In this document: piece by piece, positions 37,372 through 46,389 of the stretch
Numbering within the stretch: position 1 is the first letter of the stretch
Layout of the letters: each line of letters begins with the position of its first letter
Assembly (NCBI RefSeq): GCF_013466985.1
Contig: NZ_CP059164.1
Location: 3,357,001-3,421,000 of the forward strand
Direction of reading: 5' to 3'
Origin: Nocardioides ungokensis
Lineage (GTDB): Bacteria > Actinomycetota > Actinomycetes > Propionibacteriales > Nocardioidaceae
Length of the DNA: 64,000 bases
The notes under the pieces: model-generated
Database searches by the model: none
Seen by the model: the letters and a program-made list of their open reading frames with translations, nothing else
What the model was told of the DNA's origin: nothing
Position numbers and translations under genes: made by a program

Positions 37372-38090
37372 CGGCACCGCGCCCGGCGTACGAGCTCGTG
37401 CACGTGGTGGTCCCCGCCCACGACGAGGAGGACCTGCTGCCCGCCTGCCTCGCCTCGCTCAGCGGGGCGGTCGCGGAGCTGCGCGCGGCCCGTCCGCACG
37501 TGCAGACCCGGGTCACCGTCGTCGCGGACGCGTGCACCGACGGCTCGTCTGCGGTGGCCCGGCTCCTGGACGCAGACGTGCTCGAGGTCGGCGCCGGCAA
37601 CGTCGGCCACGCCCGGCGCGCCGGGGTCCGGCGGGTCCTCGAGCTGGCGACCGGCATCGACCCGTCGCGCGTCTGGGTGGCCAGCACCGACGCGGACACC
37701 CGCGTGCCGGGTCACTGGCTGCTCGCCCAGCTCCGGCTCGCCGAGGCCGGCCACGCGATGGTGGTCGGCTCGGTCCACCCCGAGCGCCGGGGGCTGGACC
37801 CACGGTTGTGGCGTGCCTGGCTCGACCGCCACCCGGCGCGGGAGGGGCACCGGCACGTCCACGGGGCCAACCTCGGCCTCAGCCTCGACGCCTACCTGCA
37901 GGTGGGCGGCTTCCCGGCGGTCCCGCTGCACGAGGACGTCCTCCTGGTCGAGGCGGTACGCCGCAGCGGCCTGCCGTGGTGCGCGACCGACACCACGCGG
38001 GTGACCACCTCGGCGCGCCGGTCCGGGCGTCTCGTCGGTGGGTTCGCCGACTACCTCGACGGGCTGGATGACCCGGCGTCGGCCTCCTGA
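37368..38090 (+). CDS. Family 2 glycosyltransferase
   Basis: 240-residue GT-A fold transferase using a nucleotide sugar: VHVVVPAHDEEDLLPACLAS, TVVADACTDGSS, the metal-binding ASTDADTRVPGHWL (DxD) and LHEDVLLVEAVRRSGLP as the acceptor-site ED motif. No membrane helices. The ATG overlaps the stop of the PIG-L/methyltransferase gene, and a terminator lies about 90 bp downstream. With the two upstream genes it probably builds or decorates a small glycosylated metabolite or glycolipid; the sugar and acceptor are unknown. Confidence 0.87.
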   Translation: MTAPRPAYELVHVVVPAHDEEDLLPACLASLSGAVAELRAARPHVQTRVTVVADACTDGSSAVARLLDADVLEVGAGNVGHARRAGVRRVLELATGIDPSRVWVASTDADTRVPGHWLLAQLRLAEAGHAMVVGSVHPERRGLDPRLWRAWLDRHPAREGHRHVHGANLGLSLDAYLQVGGFPAVPLHEDVLLVEAVRRSGLPWCATDTTRVTTSARRSGRLVGGFADYLDGLDDPASAS

Positions 38091-38181
38091 GCCACCGGAG
38101 TCCCACAGGTTCTCAAACGTGGGAAACGACACGCGCCCGAGGAATCCCGCTCCGGCACCGCCATCCGCTACAAAAGGAGAC

Positions 38182-38210
38182 GGCCCCGCCAGGTATGAGT
38201 TGGCGGGGCC
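38182..38210. terminator. Hairpin terminator between the glycosyltransferase and adenosine deaminase genes
   Basis: A 10-bp perfect stem (38182-38191 with 38201-38210) with a 9-nt loop between convergent stops at 38090 and 38230. Confidence 0.75.
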
Positions 38211-38229
38211 ATTGCTTTCCCAGGAGCGC

Positions 38230-39267
38230 TCAGTCGGCGACGTACTCGTCGATCTCCCCGAGGATCTGCTTCTTCACGTCGTCGTCCGCGTACGACGCGT
38301 GCACGGCCGCCCGCGCCAGGTCCGCCAGCCCCGACTCGTCGAGCTCGAGCAGGTCGGCGGCGATCTCGTACTCGCGGTTCAGCTCGGTGCCGAACATCGG
38401 CGGGTCGTCGGAGTTGATCGTGATGGTGACCCCGGCGTCGCGGAAGGCGCGGATCGGGTGCTCGTCGAGGGTCGTCACCGCACGGGTGGCGATGTTGGAC
38501 GACGGACACACCTCGAGCGGGATGCCGCGCTCGGCGAGGTGCACCAGCAGCTCGGGGTCCTGCGCCGAGGAGGTGCCGTGGCCGATCCGCTCGGCGCCGA
38601 GCAGGGTCAGCGCGTCCCACACGGTCTGCGGGCCGGTGGTCTCCCCCGCGTGCGGCAGGCTGCGCAGCCCGGCGGCACGGGCGGCGTCGAAGTGCGGCTG
38701 GAACTGCGGCCTGGGTACGCCGATCTCGGGGCCGCCGAGCCCGAAGCCGATGAGCCCCTCGGTGCGGTGCTCGAGGGCGTACTCGAGCGTCTTGTCGGCG
38801 GCGGGAAGGCCGCTCTCGCCCGGGATGTCGTAGATCCAGCGCAGCACCAGGCCGAAGTCGCGCTCCGCGGCCACCCGTGCGTCCTCGATGGCCTCGCTGT
38901 AGGCCTCGATCGCCATTCCCTTGCCCTCCTCGTGCGGCTGGACGGAGGTGTAGGGCGTGCAGGTCAGCTCGGCGTACCGGAGGTTCTGGCCGGTCGCCAT
39001 CTCGCGGGCCACCTCGTAGGTGAGGTAGCGGATGTCCTCGGGCGTCTTGATCAGGTCGACGACCGCGAGGTAGACCTCGACGAAGTGCGCGAAGTCGCGG
39101 AACTCGTAGAAGCGGCGCAGCTCGTCGGGGTCGCTGGGCACGGTGCCCGGGTGCCGGGCGGCCAGCTCGCTGACGATGCGGGCCGACGCGGACCCGACGT
39201 GGTGGACGTGCAGCTCGGCCTTCGGCAGGCCGGCCACGAAGGCGGCGAGGGGGTGCTGGGTGCTCAC
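38230..39267 (-). CDS. add: Adenosine deaminase family protein
   Basis: 345-residue amidohydrolase converting adenosine (or a related purine such as aminodeoxyfutalosine) to inosine. Zinc and catalytic motifs: LPKAELHVHHVGSAS (first zinc-His pair), SLPHAGETTGP, AERIGHGTSSAQD and ITINSDDPPMFGT. The HVHH form of the first motif, instead of HLDG, is common in one actinobacterial branch. A CATCAT hexamer ends 7 nt before the GTG start at 39267. An 87-residue membrane-protein gene lies 13 bp upstream on the same strand. Confidence 0.92.
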   Translation of the reverse strand: MSTQHPLAAFVAGLPKAELHVHHVGSASARIVSELAARHPGTVPSDPDELRRFYEFRDFAHFVEVYLAVVDLIKTPEDIRYLTYEVAREMATGQNLRYAELTCTPYTSVQPHEEGKGMAIEAYSEAIEDARVAAERDFGLVLRWIYDIPGESGLPAADKTLEYALEHRTEGLIGFGLGGPEIGVPRPQFQPHFDAARAAGLRSLPHAGETTGPQTVWDALTLLGAERIGHGTSSAQDPELLVHLAERGIPLEVCPSSNIATRAVTTLDEHPIRAFRDAGVTITINSDDPPMFGTELNREYEIAADLLELDESGLADLARAAVHASYADDDVKKQILGEIDEYVAD

Positions 39268-39280
39268 CCGCCCGATGATG

Positions 39281-39544
39281 TCAGCGGTGGATCACGAAGT
39301 ACCAAATGACGAGGGGTGGCAGCAGGCCCACCAGCAGCCACGGCGTCACGATCCGCAGGCCGTTGATGACGCGTACGCCGGCGACCGCCAGCAGCCCGAC
39401 CACCCCGCCGATCGCCAGCAGCCCGGGCTCGGCACCGGCCCGGTCGGACGAGCCGGCGAGCAGGGAGAGCCCGGTCGCGAAGATGGTCGCGGTCGTCAGC
39501 AGCAGGGCAGACATCACCACCCGCTGGACCCGCTCCACCTCCAT
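39281..39544 (-). CDS. Small membrane protein, unknown function
   Basis: 87 residues, almost entirely hydrophobic: three helices (VMSALLLTTATIFATGLSLL, LLAIGGVVGLLAVAGVRVIN and IVTPWLLVGLLPPLVIWYFV). No motif recognised. Start ATG 39544 is used; support is only the good codon pattern and tight spacing to the deaminase gene 13 bp downstream. It follows the DsbA-like gene by 38 bp on the same strand. Confidence 0.6.
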   Translation of the reverse strand: MEVERVQRVVMSALLLTTATIFATGLSLLAGSSDRAGAEPGLLAIGGVVGLLAVAGVRVINGLRIVTPWLLVGLLPPLVIWYFVIHR

Positions 39545-39582
39545 CCCACGAGCCTAGGCGCGCGCCTGTGCCCGCGGCGGCG

Positions 39583-40311
39583 TCACTGGACGGCGGACAG
39601 CAGGTTCTGGGCCAGCTCGTCGACCGTGCGGCCGTCCTGGAAGACCTTGCCGTTGACCAGGATCGTCGGGGTGCCCCGGACGCCGGCATCGGTGGCCGAC
39701 TTGGTGGCCGACTCGACCCAGGCCTTCTGGGTCTCGTTCTCGATGCCCGACTTCACGGCGCTCTCCTTGGCCCCGGCCTCGACGGCCTTGTCCACCAGCC
39801 ACTGGCTGTCGGGGTACGGGCCGGACTCGGCAGGCTGGTCGGCGTAGAGCAGGTCGTGGAACTTCTTGGCCACCTGCGGACCGGACGCGTCCAGGACGAC
39901 CTTGAACGCCGAGGCCGCGGCCACCGAGTAGTCGGTCTGGAGCAGGTTGAACGGCCGGTACTCGACGTACACCTTGCCCTGGTCGGCGAGCGTGGCGAGC
40001 TGCGAGTGCGTGGCCTTCTCCAGCTCCCCGCAGTAGGGGCACAGGAAGTCCTCGTAGATCACCACGCTGTTCGGGGCGCTCTTGCTCCCGATGGTCACGC
40101 CGTAGCTCCCGCTGCCGGCGGGCGCCGCGGAGACGTTGGCGCTGGTGTCGCGGGCGCGGTTGATCAGGAAGCCGCCGGCGACGATGACCAGCATGGCGAG
40201 GACGACGCCCCCGATCATCAGCGTGGCGCGGCGCCGCTCCCGCCGCTGCTGCTCCTTGAGGGCGACAGCCGCTCGCTCGGCGCGCGTGTCACGGGCTGAC
40301 TTGTTCGCCAT
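39583..40311 (-). CDS. DsbA-like membrane-anchored thiol-disulfide oxidoreductase
   Basis: 242 residues: basic cytoplasmic N-terminus, one transmembrane helix (TLMIGGVVLAMLVIVAGGFL, about 29-50), then a DsbA/thioredoxin_4 domain outside. The redox motif CPYC appears in YEDFLCPYCGELEK (about residue 91) and the cis-Pro loop in GVRGTPTILVNGK (about 214). It catalyses disulfide formation or exchange in exported proteins. The ATG lies inside the 3' end of the MauE-like gene (23-nt overlap), so the two are coupled; the MauE-like protein may supply oxidising or reducing equivalents. Confidence 0.9.
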   Translation of the reverse strand: MANKSARDTRAERAAVALKEQQRRERRRATLMIGGVVLAMLVIVAGGFLINRARDTSANVSAAPAGSGSYGVTIGSKSAPNSVVIYEDFLCPYCGELEKATHSQLATLADQGKVYVEYRPFNLLQTDYSVAAASAFKVVLDASGPQVAKKFHDLLYADQPAESGPYPDSQWLVDKAVEAGAKESAVKSGIENETQKAWVESATKSATDAGVRGTPTILVNGKVFQDGRTVDELAQNLLSAVQ

Positions 40312-40786
40312 GTTCAGAGTCCTTCAGCTGCGGGGTGGCACGGAAGAGGACGTTGTCCAGCGCGAGCCGGGTGCGTCCCACCACCACGACGTACACGGAG
40401 AGGAGCAGCAGCGCGACGTCACGCGCGATCTCCCAGGGGTACTGCGAGGCGGCGTTCGGGTCGTAGCCGCCGCCGCCGAAGCAGCCGCAGTCGATGGTGA
40501 GGCCCCGGGCCCAGACCGAGCCGATGCCGACGATGAACGCGAGGTACATCAGGGCCGAGACGACCGCAGCCCCGCGCGTCAGGATGCCGAGCACCAGGGT
40601 CACGCCCACCACGATCTCGACGACGGGCAGCAGCTGGCCGACCGTCGGCACGATCGCCGACGGCAGCAGCTGGTAGGCCCGGACCGCCTGCACGCTGGAG
40701 GCCGGGTCGGGCAGCTTGACGGCGCCCGCGACGATCCACACGACGCCGGTGACCAGTCGGGCGACGAGGCCGAACCACTCCTTCAC
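40289..40786 (-). CDS. MauE/DoxX family redox-associated membrane protein
   Basis: 165 residues with four transmembrane helices (LVARLVTGVVWIVAGAVKLP, LLPVVEIVVGVTLVLGILTR, AAVVSALMYLAFIVGIGSVW, IARDVALLLLSVYVVVVG). The conserved cysteine cluster DCGCFGGGGYD lies in the exterior loop, as in MauE, which is linked to disulfide chemistry. It overlaps the start of the DsbA-like gene, pointing to a two-component thiol-oxidation module in the membrane. Start ATG 40786 is supported by the canonical N-terminal helix. Confidence 0.85.
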   Translation of the reverse strand: MKEWFGLVARLVTGVVWIVAGAVKLPDPASSVQAVRAYQLLPSAIVPTVGQLLPVVEIVVGVTLVLGILTRGAAVVSALMYLAFIVGIGSVWARGLTIDCGCFGGGGYDPNAASQYPWEIARDVALLLLSVYVVVVGRTRLALDNVLFRATPQLKDSEHGEQVSP

Positions 40787-40845
40787 ACCCCCGACCCTAG
40801 GCGGACGGTCTGAACGACGCCTGAGAGCCCGGGGCGTCCGCGCAG

Positions 40846-40851
40846 TAGGGT
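40846..40851 (+). promoter_or_regulatory. -10 element for orn (leaderless type)
   Basis: TAGGGT ends 6 nt before GTG 40858, with no Shine-Dalgarno sequence between. Confidence 0.55.
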
Positions 40852-40857
40852 GCCCTC

Positions 40858-41504
40858 GTGAACGAACGACTCGTCTGGATCGACTGCGAGATGACCGGGC
40901 TCGACCTGAAGGCCGACGCCCTCATCGAGGTCGCGGCACTGGTGACCGACTTCGACCTCAACGTCCTGGGTCAGGGCATCGACCTGATCATCAAGCCCCC
41001 GCCGAAGCCATCGAGCAGATGAACGACTTCGTGCGCACCATGCACGAGACCTCGGGGCTGCTCTCCGAGCTCGACCACGGCATCACGATGGCGGAGGCCG
41101 AGGAGCGGGTGCTGGCCTACATCAAGGAGCACTGCCCGGACAACAGCCGCCCCCCGCTGGCCGGCAACACGGTCGCGACCGACCGCGCGTTCCTCTCCCG
41201 GGACATGCCACAGCTCGAGTCGTTCCTCCACTACCGGATCGTCGACGTCTCCTCGATCAAGGAGCTGTCGCGCAGGTGGTTCCCCCGTGCGTACTTCCAG
41301 GCGCCGGCCAAGCGCGGCAACCACCGCGCCCTCGCCGACATCCAGGAGAGCATCGAGGAGCTGCGCTACTACCGGGAGGCGGTCTTCGTGCCCTCCCCCG
41401 GCCCGGAGACCGAGGCGGCCCGCGCGATCGCGGCTCGCCACGGTGGATCGCTGACCGGCCTGACCGGTGGCGAGCCCGATGCGGGGAATGGCGCGAAGGG
41501 CTAG
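40858..41504 (+). CDS. orn: Oligoribonuclease, one frameshift
   Basis: 3'-5' exonuclease that degrades 2-5 nt RNA ends and pGpG. DEDDh motifs: [13 protein letters not shown] (DxE), [15 protein letters not shown] (D), and [20 protein letters not shown] (H..D). A C is missing at 41002-41003; inserting it turns KPPPKPSS into [18 protein letters not shown], the conserved Orn sequence, and yields a 215-residue protein. GTG 40858 is set by the TAGGGT box and family alignment. Its last codons overlap the -10 region of the downstream tRNA-His gene. Confidence 0.94.
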
Positions 41505-41510
41505 TACACT
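41505..41510 (+). promoter_or_regulatory. -10 element for tRNA-His
   Basis: TACACT directly follows the orn stop codon, about 36 nt before the tRNA. A 9-bp hairpin (41518-41526 with 41530-41538) lies between them and may terminate orn read-through or form part of the pre-tRNA leader. Confidence 0.45.
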
Positions 41511-41545
41511 TCTCACCGATCCCGGCCCTGCCGGGATCTGCCTTG

Positions 41546-41621
41546 GTGGGTATAGCTCAGCTGGTAGAGCGCTGCGTTGTGGTCGCAGATGTCGCGGGTT
41601 CAAGTCCCGTTACTCACCCCA
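41546..41621 (+). tRNA. tRNA-His (anticodon GTG)
   Basis: Cloverleaf is complete: acceptor GTGGGTA pairs with TACTCAC, the D-arm begins TAGCTCAG, the anticodon loop TTGTGGT carries GTG, and the T-arm contains GGTTCAAGTCC. A G at 41545 faces the discriminator C, as required for the G-1 of tRNA-His. CCA is encoded (41619-41621). Confidence 0.95.
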
Positions 41622-41627
41622 GCCTGG

Positions 41628-41659
41628 ACAGGCCCCTCCGGTTCGCCGGAGGGGCCTGT
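41628..41659 (+). terminator. Terminator after tRNA-His
   Basis: A 14-bp stem (41628-41641 with 41646-41659) closed by a TTCG tetraloop and followed by TTCGCATTTT. Confidence 0.9.
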
Positions 41660-41694
41660 TCGCATTTTCCGGGCCCTACCGGGCGGCGAATTGT

Positions 41695-41708
41695 CTGACT
41701 ATGGTCAG
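41695..41708. promoter_or_regulatory. Probable autoregulatory operator overlapping the marR-gnat -10
   Basis: The palindrome CTGAC-TATG-GTCAG contains the -10 hexamer TATGGT (41700-41705), which ends 6 nt before ATG 41712. MarR-type proteins commonly bind such arms to block polymerase, so autorepression is likely. Confidence 0.65.
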
Positions 41709-41711
41709 AGG

Positions 41712-42595
41712 ATGAGCACGTCGCCGTACGCCACCCTGCGCCGCTTCAACCGCGCGTGGACCCAGCGCGTCGGGGCCCTGGACGATTCGTTCCTGGGCTC
41801 CGGCCGCCCGCTGGGGCCGGCGCGCCTGCTGTACGAGATCGGGTCGGAGGGGGCCGGGGTGCTCAGCCTCCGGCGCCGACTGGGACTCGACTCCGGCTAC
41901 CTGAGCCGACTCCTCGGCCAGCTCGCCGACGAGGGACTGGTCGAGGTCGTCCCCGACCCCGGCGACCGCCGGCGGCGGCTGGCCACCCTCACGACACGAG
42001 GACGTCGTGAGTGGCAGACGCTCGAGGACAGGTCCGAGCGGCTGGCCCACGACCTGGTGGCGCCACTCTCGGAGTCGCAGCGGGCCCGTCTCGACGAGGC
42101 GCTGGCCACGGCCGAGCTGCTCGTGCGGGCGGCCACGCTGGAGCTGGAGTCGATCCCGGGCGACTCCCCCGAGGCCGTGGCCGCGGTGAGCGCCTACTTC
42201 GACGAGCTGGACCGCGGTTCCCGGGCGGCTTCGACCCGGGCGACGCCTGGACGCACGACGCCGAGGCCTTCGCCCCGCCGCACGGCGTCTTCGTTGCAGC
42301 GCGCGACGAGGAGCGGGTGGTGGGCTGCGGCGGCGTGCAGCGGCTCGACCCCGACACGGCAGAGATCAAGCGGATGTGGATCCACCCCGACTGGCGCGGC
42401 GCCGGCCTGGGCTCACGGTTGCTGCGCCACCTCGAGGAGCGCGCGGCCGGGCTCGGTCACCGGCGGGTCCGCCTCGACACCAACGGCACGCTCACCGAGG
42501 CGATCGGCATGTACGGGCGCGCCGGCTACCGCCCGACCGAGCGCTACAACGACAACCCGTACGCCCAGGCGTGGTTCGAGAAGGAGCTCGCCTGA
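41712..42595 (+). CDS. MarR-GNAT fusion: regulator with acetyltransferase domain, one frameshift
   Basis: 294 residues after correction. Residues 1-150: MarR winged helix (LGPARLLYEIGSEG, LDSGYLSRLLGQLADEGLVE, PDPGDRRRRLATLT). Residues 165-294: GNAT acetyltransferase with acetyl-CoA loop DWRGAGLGSRLLRHLEERA and motifs EIKRMWIHP and GMYGRAGYRPTERYND. A base is missing around 42212-42215; restoring it joins ELDRRFPGGFDPG, linking the domains. The enzyme half may acetylate an amine such as an antibiotic or a metabolite, and the regulator half may sense it. A palindrome over the promoter suggests autoregulation. Confidence 0.88.
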
Positions 42596-42607
42596 CGGAC
42601 GCGGTGG

Positions 42608-45372
42608 TCAGCCCCAGTGACGGCGCATCAGCGTCGTGACCGCGAACGGGTCGCTCCCGGACTGCGCGGCCAGCACCCCGGCGCCCTCCGGCGAGCCGGT
42701 GAAGACCGCCTCGCCGCCACCCACCCAGTGCCGCCATGCCGTGGCGAACATGCCGGCCCGGCGCGCGTTGGCACCCAGGACGGTCGGGACGGCGTGCCAG
42801 GTCTCGGCCGTCGCCAGGGCGCGCCCCGAAGCGGCCGCGAGCGCTGCCCTGGTCGGCCACGGGCCCGGGGACACGACCCAGCGGGGCACGACGTAGCGGG
42901 GCGTGCCGAGCGGGCCCATGACCTCGTCCACGGCGACCGCGAAGGCAGCGGCCTCCTGCTCCCCCACCCCTCCGAGGACGCAGCGGTACTCCCCACCCGG
43001 CTCGACCTGCAGCCCCACCGCGCTCGAGCCGGCTGAGGTGAGGCCCGCTGCATGCAGCGCGTCCGCCACCGCGCACGCGACCTGCGCGACCGACGGTGGG
43101 GTCGAGGCGGCCGCCAGCACCCGCATCCCGCGGGCCTCCCGTTGCACGCGGAGCACGAACCAGGCGAGCGTCACCAGCACCAGCGCGAGACCCACGAACG
43201 CCGCGTGCCCGGCCACCAGCGCGCCCACCCCGAAGAGGCACCCGGTGCCGAGGAGCAGGGCCGGCCAGGGACGGTCCGCGAGCAACGAGTCGTCCCGGAT
43301 CACGAGTGACGTCGGGCCGGCGACCACCGGGGCGGGCTCTCGGACCGACCCGACCCGCGACCGCTCCGCGGCGAGCACCCGGATGGCCGGCACGGCGGCG
43401 TCGACGTACTCCGTGCCCACCGCCCAGGCCTCCGCCGTCTCGTGGCGCCGCTGGCTGCGCACCACCATCTCGGCGTTGAGGGCGTCGAAGTCGGCCGTGC
43501 TCGGTGGCGCGAACGCGGAGAACCGCGAGTCGCAGTGGGCCACGCCGTCGGTGACCTCGCCGGTCTGGTCGAGGGCGAGGTAGCCCGCGTGCTTGCGAAC
43601 CAGCCGGTCCCAGTCGTTGGCACCCCGGGGGTGGTCGTCGGCCACGCAGACGACGGTCCAGTTGACCGCCACCTTCTCCCGCCAGGAGGGGTCCACCCGC
43701 AGCGCCCTGCCCCGGGTCTGGGTGACCGCGGTGGTCGTGGTGACCGCGGTCAGGTCGACCAGGCCCGTCACGGCCGGCGCGTCCCAGCCCTCGCCGAGCA
43801 GGCCGCGGGTGCCGACCAGGACGCGGGTGCCGCCACTGGTCAGGAAGTCGGTCACCAGCCGCACCCACGCCCGGCTCGTCCACGGACCGACGAGGCGCGA
43901 GAGCCCGTCCGCCCCGGCACCGGCTCGACCACCAGGCGTCCGGCGAGGTCGGCCTCCGCGGCCCGCGGACGTGCGGCGACGAAGTCACGGAACGCCGCCA
44001 GGGTGGTCGCCGACGCGGCGACGGTCGACCCGGTGACCAGCATCGGGTCGAGGTCCGCGGTCTCCGGGTCGGCGACCAGGCCCGCCACCACCGCGACGGC
44101 CGATCCGGACTGGGCGTCCATCAGCCCGTCGAGGTCGGCGGGCAGCAAGGCCGAGGCCCGCTCGTGGTCGCAGAGCACCAGCATCCGCAACCGGTCCCCG
44201 AGCGTCGCGCTCTCGTGGGACACGATCGCAGTGGCCGCGACGGTCTTGGACTCCGACCTCGCCAGCACCCGGTCGACCACCGAGCGCCCCCGCCTGATCC
44301 CCCGCCGGGTCAGCACGTAGCCCACCGACGGCAACGCCTTCCGGACCGCCTCGACGACCGCGCCGTCAGCGGGGTCGTCCGAGACCGTCAGGCACCGGGT
44401 CAGCCAGTCGTCGACGAGCAGGACCCAGTCGTCCGAGGTCGGCGCCACCCGGTGCTCCTCGCCCAGGCGGGCGCCGGGCGGCAGCGCCAGCATGCCGGCG
44501 TGGTGGGCGCGCAGCGCGGCCCGCGCGAGGGCGGGCTCGGTGCGCAGCACGCTCAGCCAGGGCACTCCGGGGTCGGTGAACCGGGCATCGAGCCACGACA
44601 GGAACGGCGTCGAGCCGAACTCCGGGTCCATCAGGTCGGTGAGCAGCTCGGTGAAGCGGGCCGCCGACTCCGCCAGCCACGAGGACTCGGCCGCCGTCGG
44701 CGTCGTGAGCCACACCAGCTCGCTGAACGGCGCCAGGTCGCCCTCGCGGACCAGCGCCGGGATCGACGCGGCGTACGCGCAGCGCCCGAAGAGCTCCTCG
44801 ACCAGCTCCGCCTGGTCCGCCGGCAGCGCCGCGGGCGGGGTCGCGGTGAGGCCCAGGACCAGCGCCTGGGGCAGGCGGTCGAGGAGCTCGGCCAGCAGCC
44901 GGCCCCACACCTCCAGCAGGTGGTGGCACTCGTCCAGGACCAGCAGCACGGGGCCGCAGCTCGACAGCTCCTCGACCAGCGCCCGCCCACCCGGGTGCAG
45001 GCGCGCGAGCAACGACCCCTCGAGCCCGTCGTCGTCGACCTCGGCGTCGGCGTCGAACACCGCGAGGGACTGGTAGGTCAGCGCGCTCACCGGCTCGTCG
45101 AGCACCCGGTCGGTCCCGACCTCCAGCCCCAGGGCGGACCCCTGCGCGGCCCACTGTCCCTGGATCGCCGTGTTGGGCCCGAAGGCCACCACGCGCGAGA
45201 CCCGGCCGTCGGCCAGCATGGCGGTCGCCGTGCGCAGCCCCACCAGGGTCTTTCCGGCGCCGGGCGCCAGGGTGACCCACGCCCGGGTCGTCCCGCTCGC
45301 CCAGGCCCGGTCGAGCGCGGCCAGGGCCTCGGCCTGGTGGCGGCGCAGCGCGGGACCGTTCACGGGCGCCAC
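42608..45372 (-). CDS. SF2 helicase-like ATPase with C-terminal membrane segments, one frameshift
   Basis: 921 residues after correction. Motif I LAPGAGKTLVGLRT, DExH motif VLLVLDECHH, motif III GLTATPP and a C-terminal helicase region with GTRGLLGEGWDAP and TQTRGRALR place it near DEAD/DEAH restriction-type helicases. After the ATPase, two hydrophobic helices (ALLLGTGCLFGVGALVAGHA and VGLALVLVTLAWFVL, about 680-725) and a 190-residue domain follow; that layout is unusual for a helicase. A G is missing in the run 43912-43915. Start GTG 45372 is used; GTG 45363 is also possible. It follows pirin by 31 bp on the same strand. Substrate and role are unknown; no nuclease or methylase is adjacent. 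Confidence 0.8.
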
Positions 45373-45403
45373 CCTCGCACAGCCGCCCGCGGGGGCCGGA
45401 GGA

Positions 45404-46348
45404 TCAGGCGGGGATGTGCCCGAAGTGGCCGCGCTGGAAGTCCTCGTAGGCCTTGAGCACCTCGGCCTTGGTGTTCATCACGAACGGGCCGGCCCAGGCC
45501 AGCGGCTCGCGGATCGGCCGGCCGCCGACCACGATCACGTCCAGCTTCGGCGACCGGCTCTCCTGGCTGCCGTCGGCCGTCACCGTCAGGTAGTCACCCG
45601 CACCGAAGACGGCCGACTGGCCGGTGTGCACGGGCGTGCCGTCGCCGACGGTGCCGTGGCCGTTGAGCACGTAGACCAGCGCGTTGAAGTCCACGTCCCA
45701 CGGCAGGTCGAGGCGCGCTCCCGGCTCGAGCGTGGCGTGCACCAGCGACATCGGCGTGTACGTCGAGCCCGGTCCGGCGTGGCCGTCCACGGAGCCTGCG
45801 ATGACCCGCACCAGCGAGCCCGCGTCGTACGACGTCAGCAGGGCGACCTCGCCGGAGCGCAGGTCCTGGTACTTCGGAGCGTTCATCTTGGCGTCGCGCG
45901 GCAGGTTCACCCAGAGCTGGATGCCGTGGAAGAGGCCACCCTTGTCGACGAGCCACTCCGGCGGCGCCTCGATGTGCAGCAGGCCGGAGCCGGCGGTCAT
46001 CCACTGGGTGTCGCCGTTGGTGATGGTGCCCCCGCCACCGTGACTGTCCTGGTGGTCGAAGACTCCGTCGATGATGTAGGTGACGGTCTCGAAGCCGCGG
46101 TGCGGGTGCCAGGGGGTGCCCTTGGGCTCGCCGGGCGCGTACTCGACCTCGCCCATCTGGTCCATCATCACGAACGGGTCGAGGTGGGCCAGGTCGATGC
46201 CGGCGAACGCGCGCCGCACCGGGAAGCCCTCGCCCTCGTAGCCCTGTGGCGCCGTGGTCACCTGCCACACCGGGCGGGGCTGGTCGCCGAGACCGGGACG
46301 CCGCACGCGGTCCAGCACGGCCAGGTCGGGAACGGTGATTGCGGGCAT
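45404..46348 (-). CDS. Pirin family protein
   Basis: 314 residues with two cupin domains. The metal site is in the N-terminal cupin: GTPWHPHRGFETVTYIIDG, and DHQDSHGGGGTI, with three His and one Glu as in human pirin and quercetinase YhhW. Pirins are redox-sensing or quercetin-oxidising iron proteins. ATG 46348 has a strong GAGGAGGTGG ribosome-binding site, so the frame extension to 46393 is rejected. A TCAAC-N4-GTTGA palindrome lies 42 bp upstream. The helicase gene follows 31 bp downstream. Confidence 0.92.
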   Translation of the reverse strand: MPAITVPDLAVLDRVRRPGLGDQPRPVWQVTTAPQGYEGEGFPVRRAFAGIDLAHLDPFVMMDQMGEVEYAPGEPKGTPWHPHRGFETVTYIIDGVFDHQDSHGGGGTITNGDTQWMTAGSGLLHIEAPPEWLVDKGGLFHGIQLWVNLPRDAKMNAPKYQDLRSGEVALLTSYDAGSLVRVIAGSVDGHAGPGSTYTPMSLVHATLEPGARLDLPWDVDFNALVYVLNGHGTVGDGTPVHTGQSAVFGAGDYLTVTADGSQESRSPKLDVIVVGGRPIREPLAWAGPFVMNTKAEVLKAYEDFQRGHFGHIPA

Positions 46349-46389
46349 CCGGCCCACCTCCTCTGCGATGCCGGGATCGGCACCACTCC

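Noticed and set aside
34104..41621. tRNA genes as possible integration sites
   Set aside because: No integrase, excisionase or direct repeat of the tRNA 3' end was seen between or beside the tRNA genes.
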